In this document: piece after piece, positions 7,301-16,767 of the stretch
How positions within the stretch are numbered: position 1 is the first letter of the stretch
Layout of the letters: each line of letters begins with the position of its first letter
From: Bacillota bacterium
Lineage (GTDB): Bacteria > Bacillota > Clostridia > Lachnospirales > Lachnospiraceae
Reading direction: 5' to 3'
DNA: 64,000 bases
Assembly: GCA_023409535.1 (NCBI GenBank)
Contig: JAEYGZ010000012.1
Location: 1 to 64,000, forward strand
The notes under the pieces: model-generated
What the model saw: only the letters and a program-made list of their open reading frames with translations
What the model was told of the DNA's origin: nothing
Databases searched by the model: none
Position numbers and translations under genes: made by a program

Positions 7301-9679
7301 CTATATCTTCATGGATAGCTGTATTCTCTTCTTGGCAGCATCCACACCGATGACTTTAACCTCAACGATATCTCCGACGCTTACCACATCCAAGGGATGC
7401 TTTACAAATTTCTTGTCAGACATCTGGGAGATATGCACAAGTCCGTCCTGATGAACACCGATATCCACAAATGCACCAAAGTCAATGACATTACGGACAG
7501 TACCCTTAAGCACCATACCCTCGGTCAAATCCTTCATCTCCAGCACGTCTGTACGAAGAATCGGCTTCGGCATCTCATCTCTGGGATCCCTGCCCGGCTT
7601 CTCCAGCTCCTTGATGATATCCGTAAGGGTGATCTCACCTATTCCCAGCTCTTCGGACAGCTTATGCTTATCTTTAATTTTCTTACCTATGGTGATGATA
7701 TCCCCCGACAGTTCACTATACTCAGAGGATCCTTTCTGCGCGTGGAAGCCTTGTGCCGAACTTTTCAGATCGTCGGAAGCCTGATCGGGAATGCCGTTCT
7801 TGCCCATTGCTGCTGCAAGCGCTTTTGCTAATGCCGTATCCTGTGACTTTACCGTGATGGTCTTCTGCTTTTTCTCAGGCTTTGGTTCTGCCTTCTTTAC
7901 CGGCTCTGCCGCCTTCTGCTTGATCGCCTTTATCTGGATCTCCTTAACATTCTCCAAAGTCATGCCCAATTTCATAAGTAAAGCCTGGGTCGCGTCATAG
8001 GATTCCGGATGTACACCGGTGGCATCCAGGGGATTATCCCCACCCTGTATTCTCATAAAGCCCGCACACTGCTCAAAGGCCTTGGGTCCAAGCTTTGCAA
8101 CCTTTAACAATTCCGCCCGGCTGCGGAAACGCCCGTTTGACTCACGATATGCTACGATATTCTTAGCGATAACCTTACTTACTCCGGATACATGCTCCAG
8201 TAAGGATACCGAAGCGGTGTTCAGATCCACACCAACCTTGTTCACGCAATCCTCGACCACTCCGGACAGTACCTCGCCCAGCTTCTTCTGATTCATGTCA
8301 TGCTGGTATTGTCCCACACCGATGGACTGAGGGTCGATCTTAACCAACTCGGCCAACGGGTCCTGAAGCCTTCTTGCGATGGACGCCGCACTTCTCTGTC
8401 CTACGTCAAAGTTCGGGAATTCCTCAGTGGCAAGCTTGCTGGCAGAATACACGGAAGCTCCTGCTTCATTTACAATGATATATTTGATCGGTTTATTGAT
8501 TTCCTTCAGCAGCTCCACAATTATCATCTCGGATTCTCTGGAGGCGGTACCGTTGCCCACGGAGATTAAGGTAATATTGTATTTATCTATCATTTTCTTT
8601 AATACGGTTTTTGCTTCCGCCACCTTATTCTGAGGTGCGGTAGGGTAGATTACCACCGTATCCAGGACCTTGCCGGTACTGTCTACGACTGCCAGCTTAC
8701 AGCCGGTACGAAAAGCAGGGTCCCAGCCAAGCACAACCTGTTCTGCAATCGGAGGCTGCATAAGAAGCTGCTCCAGATTCTTGCCAAATACCTTAATGGC
8801 TCCGTCCTCAGCCTTCTCCGTCAGTTCATTTCTGATCTCACGTTCAATGGCAGGTGCGATCAGACGCTTATAGCTGTCTTCTATGGTTGCTCTCAGAATG
8901 TCATTGGTATATTCATTATCCTTAAGAATCACCTTCTTCTCCAAATATCTGAGAATTCTCTCTTCAGGAGCAACAACCTTTACTGTAAGTACCTTTTCAT
9001 TCTCACCCCGGTTAATGGCCAGGATTCTGTGTCCTGCCAGTTTCACAAGACTTTCCTCAAAGCTGTAATACATCTCATAGACGGACTCCTGTTTCTCGTC
9101 CTTAGCTGTAGAGGTTAAGATACCCTCCTTCATGGTCACATCACGGATGTAGCTGCGATGCTCCGCCTCATCAGAGATATCCTCGGCTATAATATCCATG
9201 GCTCCGGCAATTGCTTCCTCTACAGTTCGTACTTCCTTCTCTTCCGAGAGATAAGCCTCCGCCGCTTTTGCTACAGGCTCTGCGGTATCCTGTGCAAGGA
9301 TAATTGCTGCCAATCCATCCAGACCCTTTTCCTTTGCAATGGTTGCTCTGGTTCTTCTCTTGGGACGATAAGGCCGATATAGATCTTCCACAACCACCAG
9401 GGTTGCTGCTGCCAAAATCTGAGCCTTTAATTCCTCCGTCAGCTTCCCCTGCTCTTCTATACTACCCAGCACCTGGGCCTTCTTCTCCTCCAGATTGCGG
9501 AGATACTGAAGTCTTTCATGGAGATTACGCAGCTGCTCGTCGTCCAGTGATCCGGTTGCTTCCTTACGATATCTGGCAATAAAGGGAATGGTATTCCCTT
9601 CATCGATTAATTTTACTGCTGCCTCCACCTGTTCCAGACGGATGCCAAGCTCTTCTTTTATCTGCTTTAAAATATCCAT
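7301..9679 (-). CDS. tex: Tex-family RNA-binding transcription accessory protein
   Basis: Homologue of Tex/Spt6-type proteins, which bind nucleic acid and act around transcription. From the ATG at 9679 it has about 792 residues, normal for Tex. That ATG is preferred because AAGGAG sits 7 bases before it; the longer frame would start six codons upstream, with the Shine-Dalgarno inside the gene. Domain order: N-terminal helical region with IPFIARYRKEATGSLDDEQL, a YqgF-like RNase H fold (VLGWDPAFRTGCKLAVVD), helix-hairpin-helix repeats (NIVAYRESNGRF), and a C-terminal S1 domain (GTVRNVIDFGAFVDIGVHQD). An Ala/Lys-rich linker separates the last two. It is probably monocistronic. Confidence 0.95.
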   Translation of the reverse strand: MDILKQIKEELGIRLEQVEAAVKLIDEGNTIPFIARYRKEATGSLDDEQLRNLHERLQYLRNLEEKKAQVLGSIEEQGKLTEELKAQILAAATLVVVEDLYRPYRPKRRTRATIAKEKGLDGLAAIILAQDTAEPVAKAAEAYLSEEKEVRTVEEAIAGAMDIIAEDISDEAEHRSYIRDVTMKEGILTSTAKDEKQESVYEMYYSFEESLVKLAGHRILAINRGENEKVLTVKVVAPEERILRYLEKKVILKDNEYTNDILRATIEDSYKRLIAPAIEREIRNELTEKAEDGAIKVFGKNLEQLLMQPPIAEQVVLGWDPAFRTGCKLAVVDSTGKVLDTVVIYPTAPQNKVAEAKTVLKKMIDKYNITLISVGNGTASRESEMIIVELLKEINKPIKYIIVNEAGASVYSASKLATEEFPNFDVGQRSAASIARRLQDPLAELVKIDPQSIGVGQYQHDMNQKKLGEVLSGVVEDCVNKVGVDLNTASVSLLEHVSGVSKVIAKNIVAYRESNGRFRSRAELLKVAKLGPKAFEQCAGFMRIQGGDNPLDATGVHPESYDATQALLMKLGMTLENVKEIQIKAIKQKAAEPVKKAEPKPEKKQKTITVKSQDTALAKALAAAMGKNGIPDQASDDLKSSAQGFHAQKGSSEYSELSGDIITIGKKIKDKHKLSEELGIGEITLTDIIKELEKPGRDPRDEMPKPILRTDVLEMKDLTEGMVLKGTVRNVIDFGAFVDIGVHQDGLVHISQMSDKKFVKHPLDVVSVGDIVEVKVIGVDAAKKRIQLSMKI

Positions 9680-9801
9680 CAAATCGCTCCTTAGCATTTT
9701 GTTAACATTCTAAAATTCAATTAAGATTTTCACCATTTTTAATCATACCATCCAAAAACATGAAAATCAACTTTTATTCTCCCAGAGAAGGACATTACAA
9801 A

Positions 9802-9824
9802 GAGCTGCCTGAAACAGGCAGCTC
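9802..9824 (-). terminator. Stem-loop downstream of lysC
   Basis: Perfect arms GAGCTGCCTG and CAGGCAGCTC with a 3-base loop, about 60 bases past the lysC stop. The following minus-strand sequence has only a short T run, so it may work as a weak terminator or an mRNA-protecting hairpin. Confidence 0.65.
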
Positions 9825-9885
9825 TCAGATGGCCGATATAATTATGCGCTTTTATCCTTCCTAAGTCAAAAATAATCTTAGGTTT

Positions 9886-11100
9886 TTAGATGGTGGACAG
9901 GGCGAATTTCTCATGAACCGCATTCATGGCTTTATCCACATGTGCCTCGTCAATGAGAACGGTTACCCTGATTTCTGAAGTTGAGATCATCTTAATATTG
10001 ACACCGACATCATACAGTGCCTCAAACATCTTCGCTGCAACACCGGCATTGGACATCATTCCTGCGCCTACGATGGAAACCTTGGAAACCTCTCGTTCCA
10101 CATCGATTTTCTGGCAATGCAGGCTGCCTGCCCTATGTCTCTCAAGAATAGCAACCGCCTCATCCAGATCATCTTCCTTCACCGTGAAGCTGATATCCTT
10201 GGTGCCGTCTCTTCCGACTGACTGCAGGATGATATCAACATTTACATTATGCTGTGCCAAATGATTGAATAATTTAAAAGCCACTCCGGGCTGATCTTCT
10301 AATCCGATTACGGCAATTCGTGCTGTGTTCTTATCACATGCTACACCACTTACAAGCATTTTCTCCATTTTTACTTCCTCCTTAACTACGGTACCCTCTG
10401 ATAGATTTAGACTGGAACGAACGACCAACTGAACTCCATATTTTTTTGCCATTTCGACGGAACGGTTATGGAGTACCCCTGCCCCCAGAGATGCCAGCTC
10501 CAGCATCTCATCATAGGTGATCTCCTCCAGCTTCTTAGCGGTAGGAACAATTCTTGGATCAGCGGTAAATACGCCGTCAACATCTGTATATATCTCACAG
10601 GCATCCGCATGAAGCGCTGCTGCCAGAGCAACTGCCGTGGTGTCCGAGCCGCCTCTGCCCAGGGTAGTATAATCGTCAAATTTATTCACGCCCTGGAAAC
10701 CTGTAACCAGTACCACTCGTTTTGCTTCCAATTCATTTTGTATTCTCTCTGAATCGATACGCTTTAGCCGTGAATTACCATATACACTGGTGGTATGCAT
10801 TGCCACCTGATAAGCGTTTAAGGATATGGCAGGGATGCCCATAGTATCCAGTGCCATCGCCATGAATGCGACAGATACCTGCTCACCGGTTACCATCAGC
10901 ATATCCAGTTCTCTCTTTGATGCATTCGGATTAATATCCCTTGCCTGGGCAAGAAGTATGTCCGTCTGCTTTCCCATGGCTGACAGAACAACCACTACCT
11001 CATTTCCTTTTCTATACTCTTCCGCAATTCTTCCGGCAACATTAAAAATTCTTTCCTTGTCACCTACGGAAGTGCCTCCAAATTTCTTTACTATTAACAT
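9886..11100 (-). CDS. lysC: Aspartate kinase
   Basis: Phosphorylates L-aspartate with ATP, the entry step of lysine, threonine and methionine synthesis. It has 404 residues. The N-terminal VKKFGGTSV motif and the GRGGSDTTAVALAAAL segment belong to the amino-acid kinase fold. Two C-terminal ACT domains (about residues 265-400) are the usual site of feedback by lysine or threonine; which one cannot be told from sequence alone. It is the last gene of an ACT-hom-kinase-lysC group, pointing to a threonine-directed role. Start ATG at 11100 has GGAGGCGGCT before it. Confidence 0.96.
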   Translation of the reverse strand: MLIVKKFGGTSVGDKERIFNVAGRIAEEYRKGNEVVVVLSAMGKQTDILLAQARDINPNASKRELDMLMVTGEQVSVAFMAMALDTMGIPAISLNAYQVAMHTTSVYGNSRLKRIDSERIQNELEAKRVVLVTGFQGVNKFDDYTTLGRGGSDTTAVALAAALHADACEIYTDVDGVFTADPRIVPTAKKLEEITYDEMLELASLGAGVLHNRSVEMAKKYGVQLVVRSSLNLSEGTVVKEEVKMEKMLVSGVACDKNTARIAVIGLEDQPGVAFKLFNHLAQHNVNVDIILQSVGRDGTKDISFTVKEDDLDEAVAILERHRAGSLHCQKIDVEREVSKVSIVGAGMMSNAGVAAKMFEALYDVGVNIKMISTSEIRVTVLIDEAHVDKAMNAVHEKFALSTI

Positions 11101-11162
11101 AGCCGCCTCCTACACACTAAGTTTTTACTCACAGTCACAGGGGCCGTGATGGTACTTCATTC

Positions 11163-12365
11163 TCATTTTTCCAACAACCTGTTGATTAAGGTATATCCGT
11201 CCATTACTATATTCCCACTGATCTTTGCTTCTTCTTCGTTGTAGAGCCAGCTATGCTTCTGCAAAGCGGTACTGTCATACAAAAGATACGGTACAGGATC
11301 GCTGGTATGCGTTCTGCACCAGATCGGAGTCGGGTGATCGGGCATGACCAGCATTCGGTAATCCGTACCTGCTTCCTGCATCTTTTCCATGATAATTTTA
11401 ATAACTTTTTGATCCAGGTATTCAATGGATTTGATTTTATTTGTCACACTTCCCTGATGTCCCATCTCATCCGGTGCTTCCACATGGACATAGACAAAAT
11501 CGTAATCCTCCTCCAGCAATACCTTGACCGCAGCCATCGCTTTACCCTCATAATTCGTTTCGAGCGTTCCGTTTGCACCGGGGACCTCGATCACCTTCAT
11601 TCCGGCTCCCACCGCAATGCCTTTTAATAAATCAACAGCGGAAATCATGGCTCCCCTGATATGGTTTTTTTCTTCAAAGGAGGTAAGCGCAGGCTTTGTT
11701 CCGGCTCCCCAGAACCAGAGAGAATTTGCTTTCCCCAGTCCCTTTTCCTTCCTTGCTATGTTCAGCGGATGATAATTCAAAATATCATAGCTTCGTTTCA
11801 TCATCTCTTTCAAACGGGTCTGACTTGGCAGGTATTCGCCAATCACCCTACCCAGTATGTCATGGGGCTGAATAAGATCAACCACCTGTCCATGGTCCCA
11901 GATCGTTAAATGCCGGTAGCTGGTACCCACGTAGAACCGATAGCTGTCATCCTCCAGCTCCTTCTTCAAAGCCTCGATTAATACAGCCGCATCCTCCGTT
12001 GAAATCTCACCGGCGCTGTGATCCAAAATCGTTCTCTGTTCGTAAGGAACCTCTCCCTCTGTGAGTGTTACAAGATTACAGCGCAGTGCAATGTCCGCCG
12101 GCTTCAGATCTACGCCGATGCTGAGCGCTTCAAGCGGGGAACGGCCGGAATAATATTCCTTAGGATCATAACCGAGTACTGCAAGATTCGCAGTATCGCT
12201 GCCGGGTTTCATCCCCTTTGGTATGGTATGTGCAAGACCAAGCTCTGACAGCTTTGCCAACTTATCCATCTGTGGTGTGGCTGCCGCCATCAAAGGTGTC
12301 CTGTTGTCCAGAACGGCCAAAGGTTCATCCGCCATGCCGTCACCCAGAACAATAATGTATTTCAT
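11163..12365 (-). CDS. Phosphoglycerate-mutase-like protein, putative homoserine kinase
   Basis: 400-residue member of the alkaline-phosphatase superfamily, cofactor-independent phosphoglycerate mutase (ApgM) branch. The metal-binding GDGMADEP lies near residues 8-15, KPGSDTANLAVLGYDP near 52-67, and a second metal cluster around VMPDHPTP near 342-349. Related proteins encoded next to homoserine dehydrogenase have been proposed to be the homoserine kinase in clostridia lacking classical ThrB. Here the gene is directly between hom and lysC and no ThrB is visible. The fold is seen; the kinase role is context-based inference. The alternative is a genuine glycolytic mutase. Confidence 0.85.
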   Translation of the reverse strand: MKYIIVLGDGMADEPLAVLDNRTPLMAAATPQMDKLAKLSELGLAHTIPKGMKPGSDTANLAVLGYDPKEYYSGRSPLEALSIGVDLKPADIALRCNLVTLTEGEVPYEQRTILDHSAGEISTEDAAVLIEALKKELEDDSYRFYVGTSYRHLTIWDHGQVVDLIQPHDILGRVIGEYLPSQTRLKEMMKRSYDILNYHPLNIARKEKGLGKANSLWFWGAGTKPALTSFEEKNHIRGAMISAVDLLKGIAVGAGMKVIEVPGANGTLETNYEGKAMAAVKVLLEEDYDFVYVHVEAPDEMGHQGSVTNKIKSIEYLDQKVIKIIMEKMQEAGTDYRMLVMPDHPTPIWCRTHTSDPVPYLLYDSTALQKHSWLYNEEEAKISGNIVMDGYTLINRLLEK

Positions 12366-12416
12366 AATATAACCTCTCTTCCTGATGTGCGAATATGTGC
12401 CATTACCATGCTCCGG

Positions 12417-13637
12417 CTAAAATCTTACACGTATCACACTAAGAAGACCCTCCAATGCTTTTTCTTTCTCCTTTAGATCCTCTTCGGATATACTGGAGGT
12501 CAGAAACGCATATTCACCTGTAACTTCCGGTGCAGTCACCTCTTCAACCGCACCAAACAGCGCACGTATCTGTTCCTTAATTGCAGGATTATTCTCCTTT
12601 ACCCGCAGGAAGAATCTGTGCTGCACCTTGTTGATGTTGGTAAGCTCCAGCTTCTTGCTGCTCCAGATCGTCCAGATATTTTTCCCGATATGCTTTGCCG
12701 CATCTACAACATCGGCAACAACCGCACTGGCCGTGGGAAGCTTTCCTGCACCGCTGCCGTAAAACATTACGTCACCGATAACATTTCCTCTGACGAAAAT
12801 TCCATTAAATACGTCATTAACACTATATAACGGATGGCTTGCTTTTATGAGTACCGGTGCCACCATCGCATACACCTTGGAATCACTGCCCCGGATACTG
12901 GAGGCAAACAGCTTAATTCGTGCACCCATGGCTTTTGCATATTTAATATCAATATCCGTGATCTTTGTGATACCCTCCGTATAAATATCTTCAAAATCCA
13001 CCTGCATTCCAAAGGCCAGCGAGGACAGAATGGCAATCTTTCGGCAGGCATCATGGCCTTCCACATCAGCTGCCGGATTACGCTCCGCATAACCCATCTT
13101 CTGAGCAGCCGCCAGAGCCGTATCAAATCCGACTCCCTCCTCACTCATTTTTGTCAATATATAATTTGTCGTACCGTTTAAGATACCTGTAATTTCTACG
13201 ATTTCATCCGCAGTCAGGGACTGGTTCAACGGGCGGATGATGGGGATGCCCCCGCCCACACTCGCTTCAAACAGAAAATTCACGCTGCTTTCCTTCGCGA
13301 GATCAATTAATTCTGCTCCATGCTTGGCTACCAGTTCCTTATTGGAGGTAACAACGCTTTTTCCTCTTAAAAGTGCTTTTTTCACAAAGGTATAAGCAGG
13401 TTCAACTCCTCCCATAACCTCAACCACAATCTTAATATCAGGATCCTCCAGGATGATATTAACATCATGAACCAGCTTCTCCATAATCGGATCCCCCGGA
13501 AATTCTCTTAAATCCAATACATACTTAATGGTAATGTGATCCCCGGCCCTTTTACTGATACTTTCGCCGTTGGTATTCAGCACCTCAACAACACCGGTAC
13601 CTATGGTGCCATATCCTAAGACTGCTATATGAATCAT
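12417..13637 (-). CDS. hom: Homoserine dehydrogenase
   Basis: NAD(P)H-dependent reduction of aspartate semialdehyde to homoserine. It has 406 residues: a Rossmann segment AVLGYGTIGTGVVEVL at the N-terminus, the catalytic domain with GILNGTTNYIL and the signature around AERNPAADVEGHDA, then a C-terminal ACT domain from about residue 330 for allosteric control, usually by threonine. It follows the ACT-domain regulator gene by about 40 bases and precedes the putative homoserine kinase. Start ATG at 13637 has GAGGGCAACG before it. Confidence 0.96.
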   Translation of the reverse strand: MIHIAVLGYGTIGTGVVEVLNTNGESISKRAGDHITIKYVLDLREFPGDPIMEKLVHDVNIILEDPDIKIVVEVMGGVEPAYTFVKKALLRGKSVVTSNKELVAKHGAELIDLAKESSVNFLFEASVGGGIPIIRPLNQSLTADEIVEITGILNGTTNYILTKMSEEGVGFDTALAAAQKMGYAERNPAADVEGHDACRKIAILSSLAFGMQVDFEDIYTEGITKITDIDIKYAKAMGARIKLFASSIRGSDSKVYAMVAPVLIKASHPLYSVNDVFNGIFVRGNVIGDVMFYGSGAGKLPTASAVVADVVDAAKHIGKNIWTIWSSKKLELTNINKVQHRFFLRVKENNPAIKEQIRALFGAVEEVTAPEVTGEYAFLTSSISEEDLKEKEKALEGLLSVIRVRF

Positions 13638-13676
13638 CGTTGCCCTCCTGTTCTAGCTGTAATCAATCTTTATTAT

Positions 13677-14117
13677 TTATTCCCTGGACACCAGTTTTAC
13701 GTAATGAACTCCATCCATGGCTTCAATGGAGCTAATCATAACCGAGGTACTGTCCGTCTGCGGAAGAATTTCAACGCTCAGTGTCAGTACGGCGATTCCG
13801 TTTACCGGAATACTCTGGTGGATGGTAAGAATATTCGCCTCATATTTTGCTACCTGGCTGAGTACTCTGGAAAGTAAACCCGGTTTATCATCCATCTGGA
13901 GCATAAAGGTAATTGTCTTTCCCCTGGTATTCTCATAAAAGGGAAAGATGTCATCCTTATATTTATAAAATGAGCTTCTGCTGATTTCTACTGCGTCCGT
14001 TGCTTCCTGAACTGTCATAACCCGTTCTGAATCAAGGAGACGCTTTGCCTCTACTACCTTAAGCAGTACCTCCGGTACAGCCTTTCTTTTCACAATAAAA
14101 TATTGATCATCATTCAT
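13677..14117 (-). CDS. ACT domain-containing protein, PheB/UPF0735 family
   Basis: 146-residue predicted regulator. The N-terminal half resembles a small winged-helix segment (DSERVMTVQEATDAVEISRS), and the C-terminal ACT domain (about 65-140) would bind an amino acid. The start was placed at 14117 because AGGAGG lies about 9 bases upstream and the family normally begins MNDDQYFIVKRK; a longer frame opens 26 codons earlier without support. It is the first gene of the hom-kinase-lysC operon, so sensing threonine or a related amino acid is a reasonable guess, unproven. Confidence 0.88.
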   Translation of the reverse strand: MNDDQYFIVKRKAVPEVLLKVVEAKRLLDSERVMTVQEATDAVEISRSSFYKYKDDIFPFYENTRGKTITFMLQMDDKPGLLSRVLSQVAKYEANILTIHQSIPVNGIAVLTLSVEILPQTDSTSVMISSIEAMDGVHYVKLVSRE

Positions 14118-14206
14118 GCGATCACGCACCTCCTGAGTTTTTTCAGGGTAAGTATATGTACTACGCGGTACTGATTGTATGTGCATCAAATACAATTGTC
14201 TTCCAT

Positions 14207-14240
14207 AGAAAGATATACTACCATATTATTATTTATAATG
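14207..14240 (-). promoter_or_regulatory. Candidate promoter of the threonine operon
   Basis: On the minus strand TTGCAT, a 17-base A/T-rich spacer and TAGTAT occur about 90-120 bases before the ACT gene start. Both hexamers are imperfect. The leader that follows contains CAGTACCGCGTAG but no T-box architecture. Confidence 0.4.
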
Positions 14241-14356
14241 CAATAGCATTTTACCACCATCCGGCTAAAAAATAAAGATTTGTTACTTATGCTCGAATTA
14301 AAAGGTTATTTATGCATGGTTTTGTATATAAATTAATTTACAGGAGGAACTTTCAT

Positions 14357-14383
14357 ACAAAATAAGGCCGCCACCGGCAGCCT
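14357..14383 (-). terminator. Terminator of the amino-acid ABC operon
   Basis: Minus-strand stem AGGCTGCC/GGCGGCCT with a 3-base loop followed by TATTTTG, about 30 bases past the ATPase gene stop. Confidence 0.6.
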
Positions 14384-14414
14384 CTTTATCTTCTATATCT
14401 TATGGATATTCTGT

Positions 14415-15137
14415 TTATAAAACTTTTGATAAAAACTCCTGCAGTCTCGGATGGGTCGGATGATCAAAGAATTCCTCCGGGGAATTCTGCTCTACGATCT
14501 TTCCTTCGTCCATGAAGAGAATACGGTTTGCAACCTTTCTGGCAAAGCGCATCTCATGGGTTACCACCACCATAGTCATACCCTCATCGGCTAACTGCTC
14601 CATCAGATCCAGAACCTCACCTACCATCTCAGGATCCAGCGCTGAAGTAGGCTCATCAAAAAGCATTACATCCGGATTCATGGCAAGTGCACGAATGATT
14701 GCAATTCTCTGCTTCTGTCCTCCGGAGAGCTGATTTGGATAGGAATCCGCTTTCTCTGTCAGACCAATTCTCTGAAGCAGCTCATAAGCCTTCTCCTTTG
14801 CCTGTTCCTTTGTCATCAGGCCAAGCTTCACCGGAGCCAGGGTGATATTCTCAAGCACGGATAAGTGGGGAAACAGATTAAACTGCTGAAATACCATTCC
14901 CATCTTACAACGGATACGGTTGATATCGGTTTTCTTATCGGTTATATTCCTGCCCTCAAACCAGATCTCTCCGGCTGTTGGCATCTCTAAAAGGTTCAAA
15001 CAACGCAGGAAGGTTGACTTTCCGGAGCCGGAGGGTCCGATGACAACGACCTTCTCGCCCTTTTGTATGGTTTCATCAATACCATTTAGGACCATGTTTT
15101 CCCCGAATGCTTTCTGCAATTTCTTAGTGACGATCAC
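14415..15137 (-). CDS. Polar amino-acid ABC transporter ATP-binding protein
   Basis: GlnQ/HisP-type ATPase energising import through the permease at 15124-15837. About 240 residues from a GTG at 15137, chosen because AAGGAGG precedes it and the family begins MIVTKKLQK; a longer ATG frame at 15158 is possible. Walker A is GPSGSGKST, the signature is LSGGQKQR, Walker B is VMLFDEPTSALD and the switch histidine is in VVVTHEM. It overlaps the permease stop by 14 bases, indicating coupled translation. It is the last gene of the cluster; substrate not determinable beyond polar amino acids. Confidence 0.94.
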   Translation of the reverse strand: MIVTKKLQKAFGENMVLNGIDETIQKGEKVVVIGPSGSGKSTFLRCLNLLEMPTAGEIWFEGRNITDKKTDINRIRCKMGMVFQQFNLFPHLSVLENITLAPVKLGLMTKEQAKEKAYELLQRIGLTEKADSYPNQLSGGQKQRIAIIRALAMNPDVMLFDEPTSALDPEMVGEVLDLMEQLADEGMTMVVVTHEMRFARKVANRILFMDEGKIVEQNSPEEFFDHPTHPRLQEFLSKVL

Positions 15138-15837
15138 CCTTAGCCAGCCTCCTTTCAAATACTTTAAGTAATTTGGATAACCCCATTACCATAATCAGAT
15201 AGCAGATTGCCGCTATGATCAGAGGCGGAAGGATATCCCAGGTCCTGGAGCCGATATACTGCGCCGCCTTTGTCAGGTCGGTTACGGCTATGACACCTGC
15301 GACGGAGGTCTCCTTGATCAGGGTAATGAATTCGTTACCCAAAGCTGGAAGGATATTGCGCACCGCCTGAGGCAGGATAATCATGCGCATGGTCTGGATA
15401 TAGTTTAATCCCAGGGAGCGACCTGCTTCCATTTGGCCACGGTCAATGGATTCAATGCCCGCCCGGATAATCTCGGCAACATACGCTCCAGAGTTAATAC
15501 CGAAGCAGACCGCACCGACTACCAGCTCATTGGTATTGCGGGAAGTAAAGATCAGATTATAAATAATCAGCAGCTGTACCATCAGCGGTGTACCGCGGAT
15601 AATGTTGATGTAAACATTACAGATCGCTTCCAGCCATCTCATTTTGGAATTTATGGCGGTAACCTTAACCACCGCAACGATAATACCGATGGCGATACCA
15701 AGCAAAATCGCAAAGAAAGAGATCAGCAAGGTAACCTTCAAACCGTCGAGGTAAGCAAGGTAACGCTGACTTGGAATAAATGCATTGTAAAATGAATCGT
15801 ATAAATCAGCAAAAAAATTGTATAAGTTAACGAGCAA
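15124..15837 (-). CDS. Amino-acid ABC transporter permease
   Basis: Inner-membrane subunit of the HisMQ/GlnP type, 237 residues, with about five hydrophobic segments starting near residues 30-55. The conserved cytoplasmic EAA loop reads EAGRSLGLNYIQTMRMIILP near residues 136-155 and contacts the ATPase. The start is TTG at 15837, following AGGTAGGAAA. The gene lies between the binding protein (15928-16722) and the ATPase, with a stem-loop (15868-15893) in the upstream gap. Confidence 0.93.
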   Translation of the reverse strand: MLVNLYNFFADLYDSFYNAFIPSQRYLAYLDGLKVTLLISFFAILLGIAIGIIVAVVKVTAINSKMRWLEAICNVYINIIRGTPLMVQLLIIYNLIFTSRNTNELVVGAVCFGINSGAYVAEIIRAGIESIDRGQMEAGRSLGLNYIQTMRMIILPQAVRNILPALGNEFITLIKETSVAGVIAVTDLTKAAQYIGSRTWDILPPLIIAAICYLIMVMGLSKLLKVFERRLAKGDRH

Positions 15838-15867
15838 TTTCCTACCTCCGAATTTGAATAAAAGATA

Positions 15868-15893
15868 GAGGCTGTTGTCTTGATAACAGCCTC
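15868..15893 (-). terminator. Intercistronic stem-loop after the binding-protein gene
   Basis: Arms GAGGCTGTT and AACAGCCTC are perfect, with an 8-base loop, in the gap between binding protein and permease. Such hairpins often stabilise the upstream mRNA or partly terminate, giving more binding protein than membrane subunits. The T tract (CTATCTTTTATT) is moderate. Confidence 0.6.
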
Positions 15894-15927
15894 CTGGCGA
15901 TCGTAAAGAACTTTAGCTATAAACCAC

Positions 15928-16722
15928 TTATTTGCTCGTATGATTAGCAGTAAATTCTTCGATCTTTCCATTATCCTTTAAATCCTGGATTACGGTATTG
16001 ACCTGGTCTAACAATTCTGTATTACCCTTTTTTACAGCAATGGCATACTTATCCTGGAACAGTGCTCCGTCCAGAATAACAAGCTCAGGATTTGCACCGA
16101 CCATTTCCTCTGCCGGATACTGATCCATTACAATACAGTCTATCCTATTATTTTTTAAATCCTCGGCAGCCTGTGCAAACTTGGTATAACGCTTGATTTC
16201 CTTCGCCGATACATTCTCTTCCACATAGAAATCTGCAATATTACCCTGCTGTACGCCAACAATTTTATCTGCAAGATCATCATCGGATACGGCTGCAACA
16301 CCGGGAGTTTCCTTATTTACCACAACAACCTCGGTGGAATCCACATAATCACTGGAGAAGTCCATTACCTTCTGACGCTCTTCATCTACGGAAACACCTG
16401 CTGCCACAAGATCCACCGTTCCCTTTTGAACTGCAAGCAAAGCACCCTCAAAGTCCATGTTCTTAATTTCAAGCTCTTTACCCATGGCATCTGCAATCGC
16501 CTGAGCTATATCCATATCAATTCCGACAACCTTATCGCCTTCCATATATTCATACGGAGCAAATCCGGCTTCCGTACCGACAATCAGTTTGTTATCCTCC
16601 TGACCGGCTGTATCAGAGGAATCTCCGTTTGATACGTTCCCCTCATTCTTTGTACCGCAGCCCGCAAAAACTGCTGCGGTTAATACAGTAACCACAATCA
16701 GGCTTAACATTTTTTTCTTCAT
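15928..16722 (-). CDS. Amino-acid ABC transporter substrate-binding lipoprotein
   Basis: 264-residue extracellular binding protein (SBP_bac_3). A signal peptide with lipobox VFAGC ends at about residue 22, so the mature protein is anchored by a lipidated cysteine. A short Asn/Ser/Asp linker follows. LIVGTEAGFAPYEYMEGDKV and GIDMDIAQAIADAMG match the first lobe of polar amino-acid binders. It is the first gene of a binding protein-permease-ATPase operon. Start ATG at 16722 follows GGAGGATTAATT. Confidence 0.95.
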   Translation of the reverse strand: MKKKMLSLIVVTVLTAAVFAGCGTKNEGNVSNGDSSDTAGQEDNKLIVGTEAGFAPYEYMEGDKVVGIDMDIAQAIADAMGKELEIKNMDFEGALLAVQKGTVDLVAAGVSVDEERQKVMDFSSDYVDSTEVVVVNKETPGVAAVSDDDLADKIVGVQQGNIADFYVEENVSAKEIKRYTKFAQAAEDLKNNRIDCIVMDQYPAEEMVGANPELVILDGALFQDKYAIAVKKGNTELLDQVNTVIQDLKDNGKIEEFTANHTSK

Positions 16723-16767
16723 AATTAATCCTCCATACTAATTCACAATAATTCCCAACCTCGGAAA

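Noticed and set aside
14117..14200. T-box leader of the threonine operon
   Set aside because: CAGTACCGCGTAG resembles the T-box core, but there is no stem I, specifier loop or terminator/antiterminator pair, and the leader is too short.
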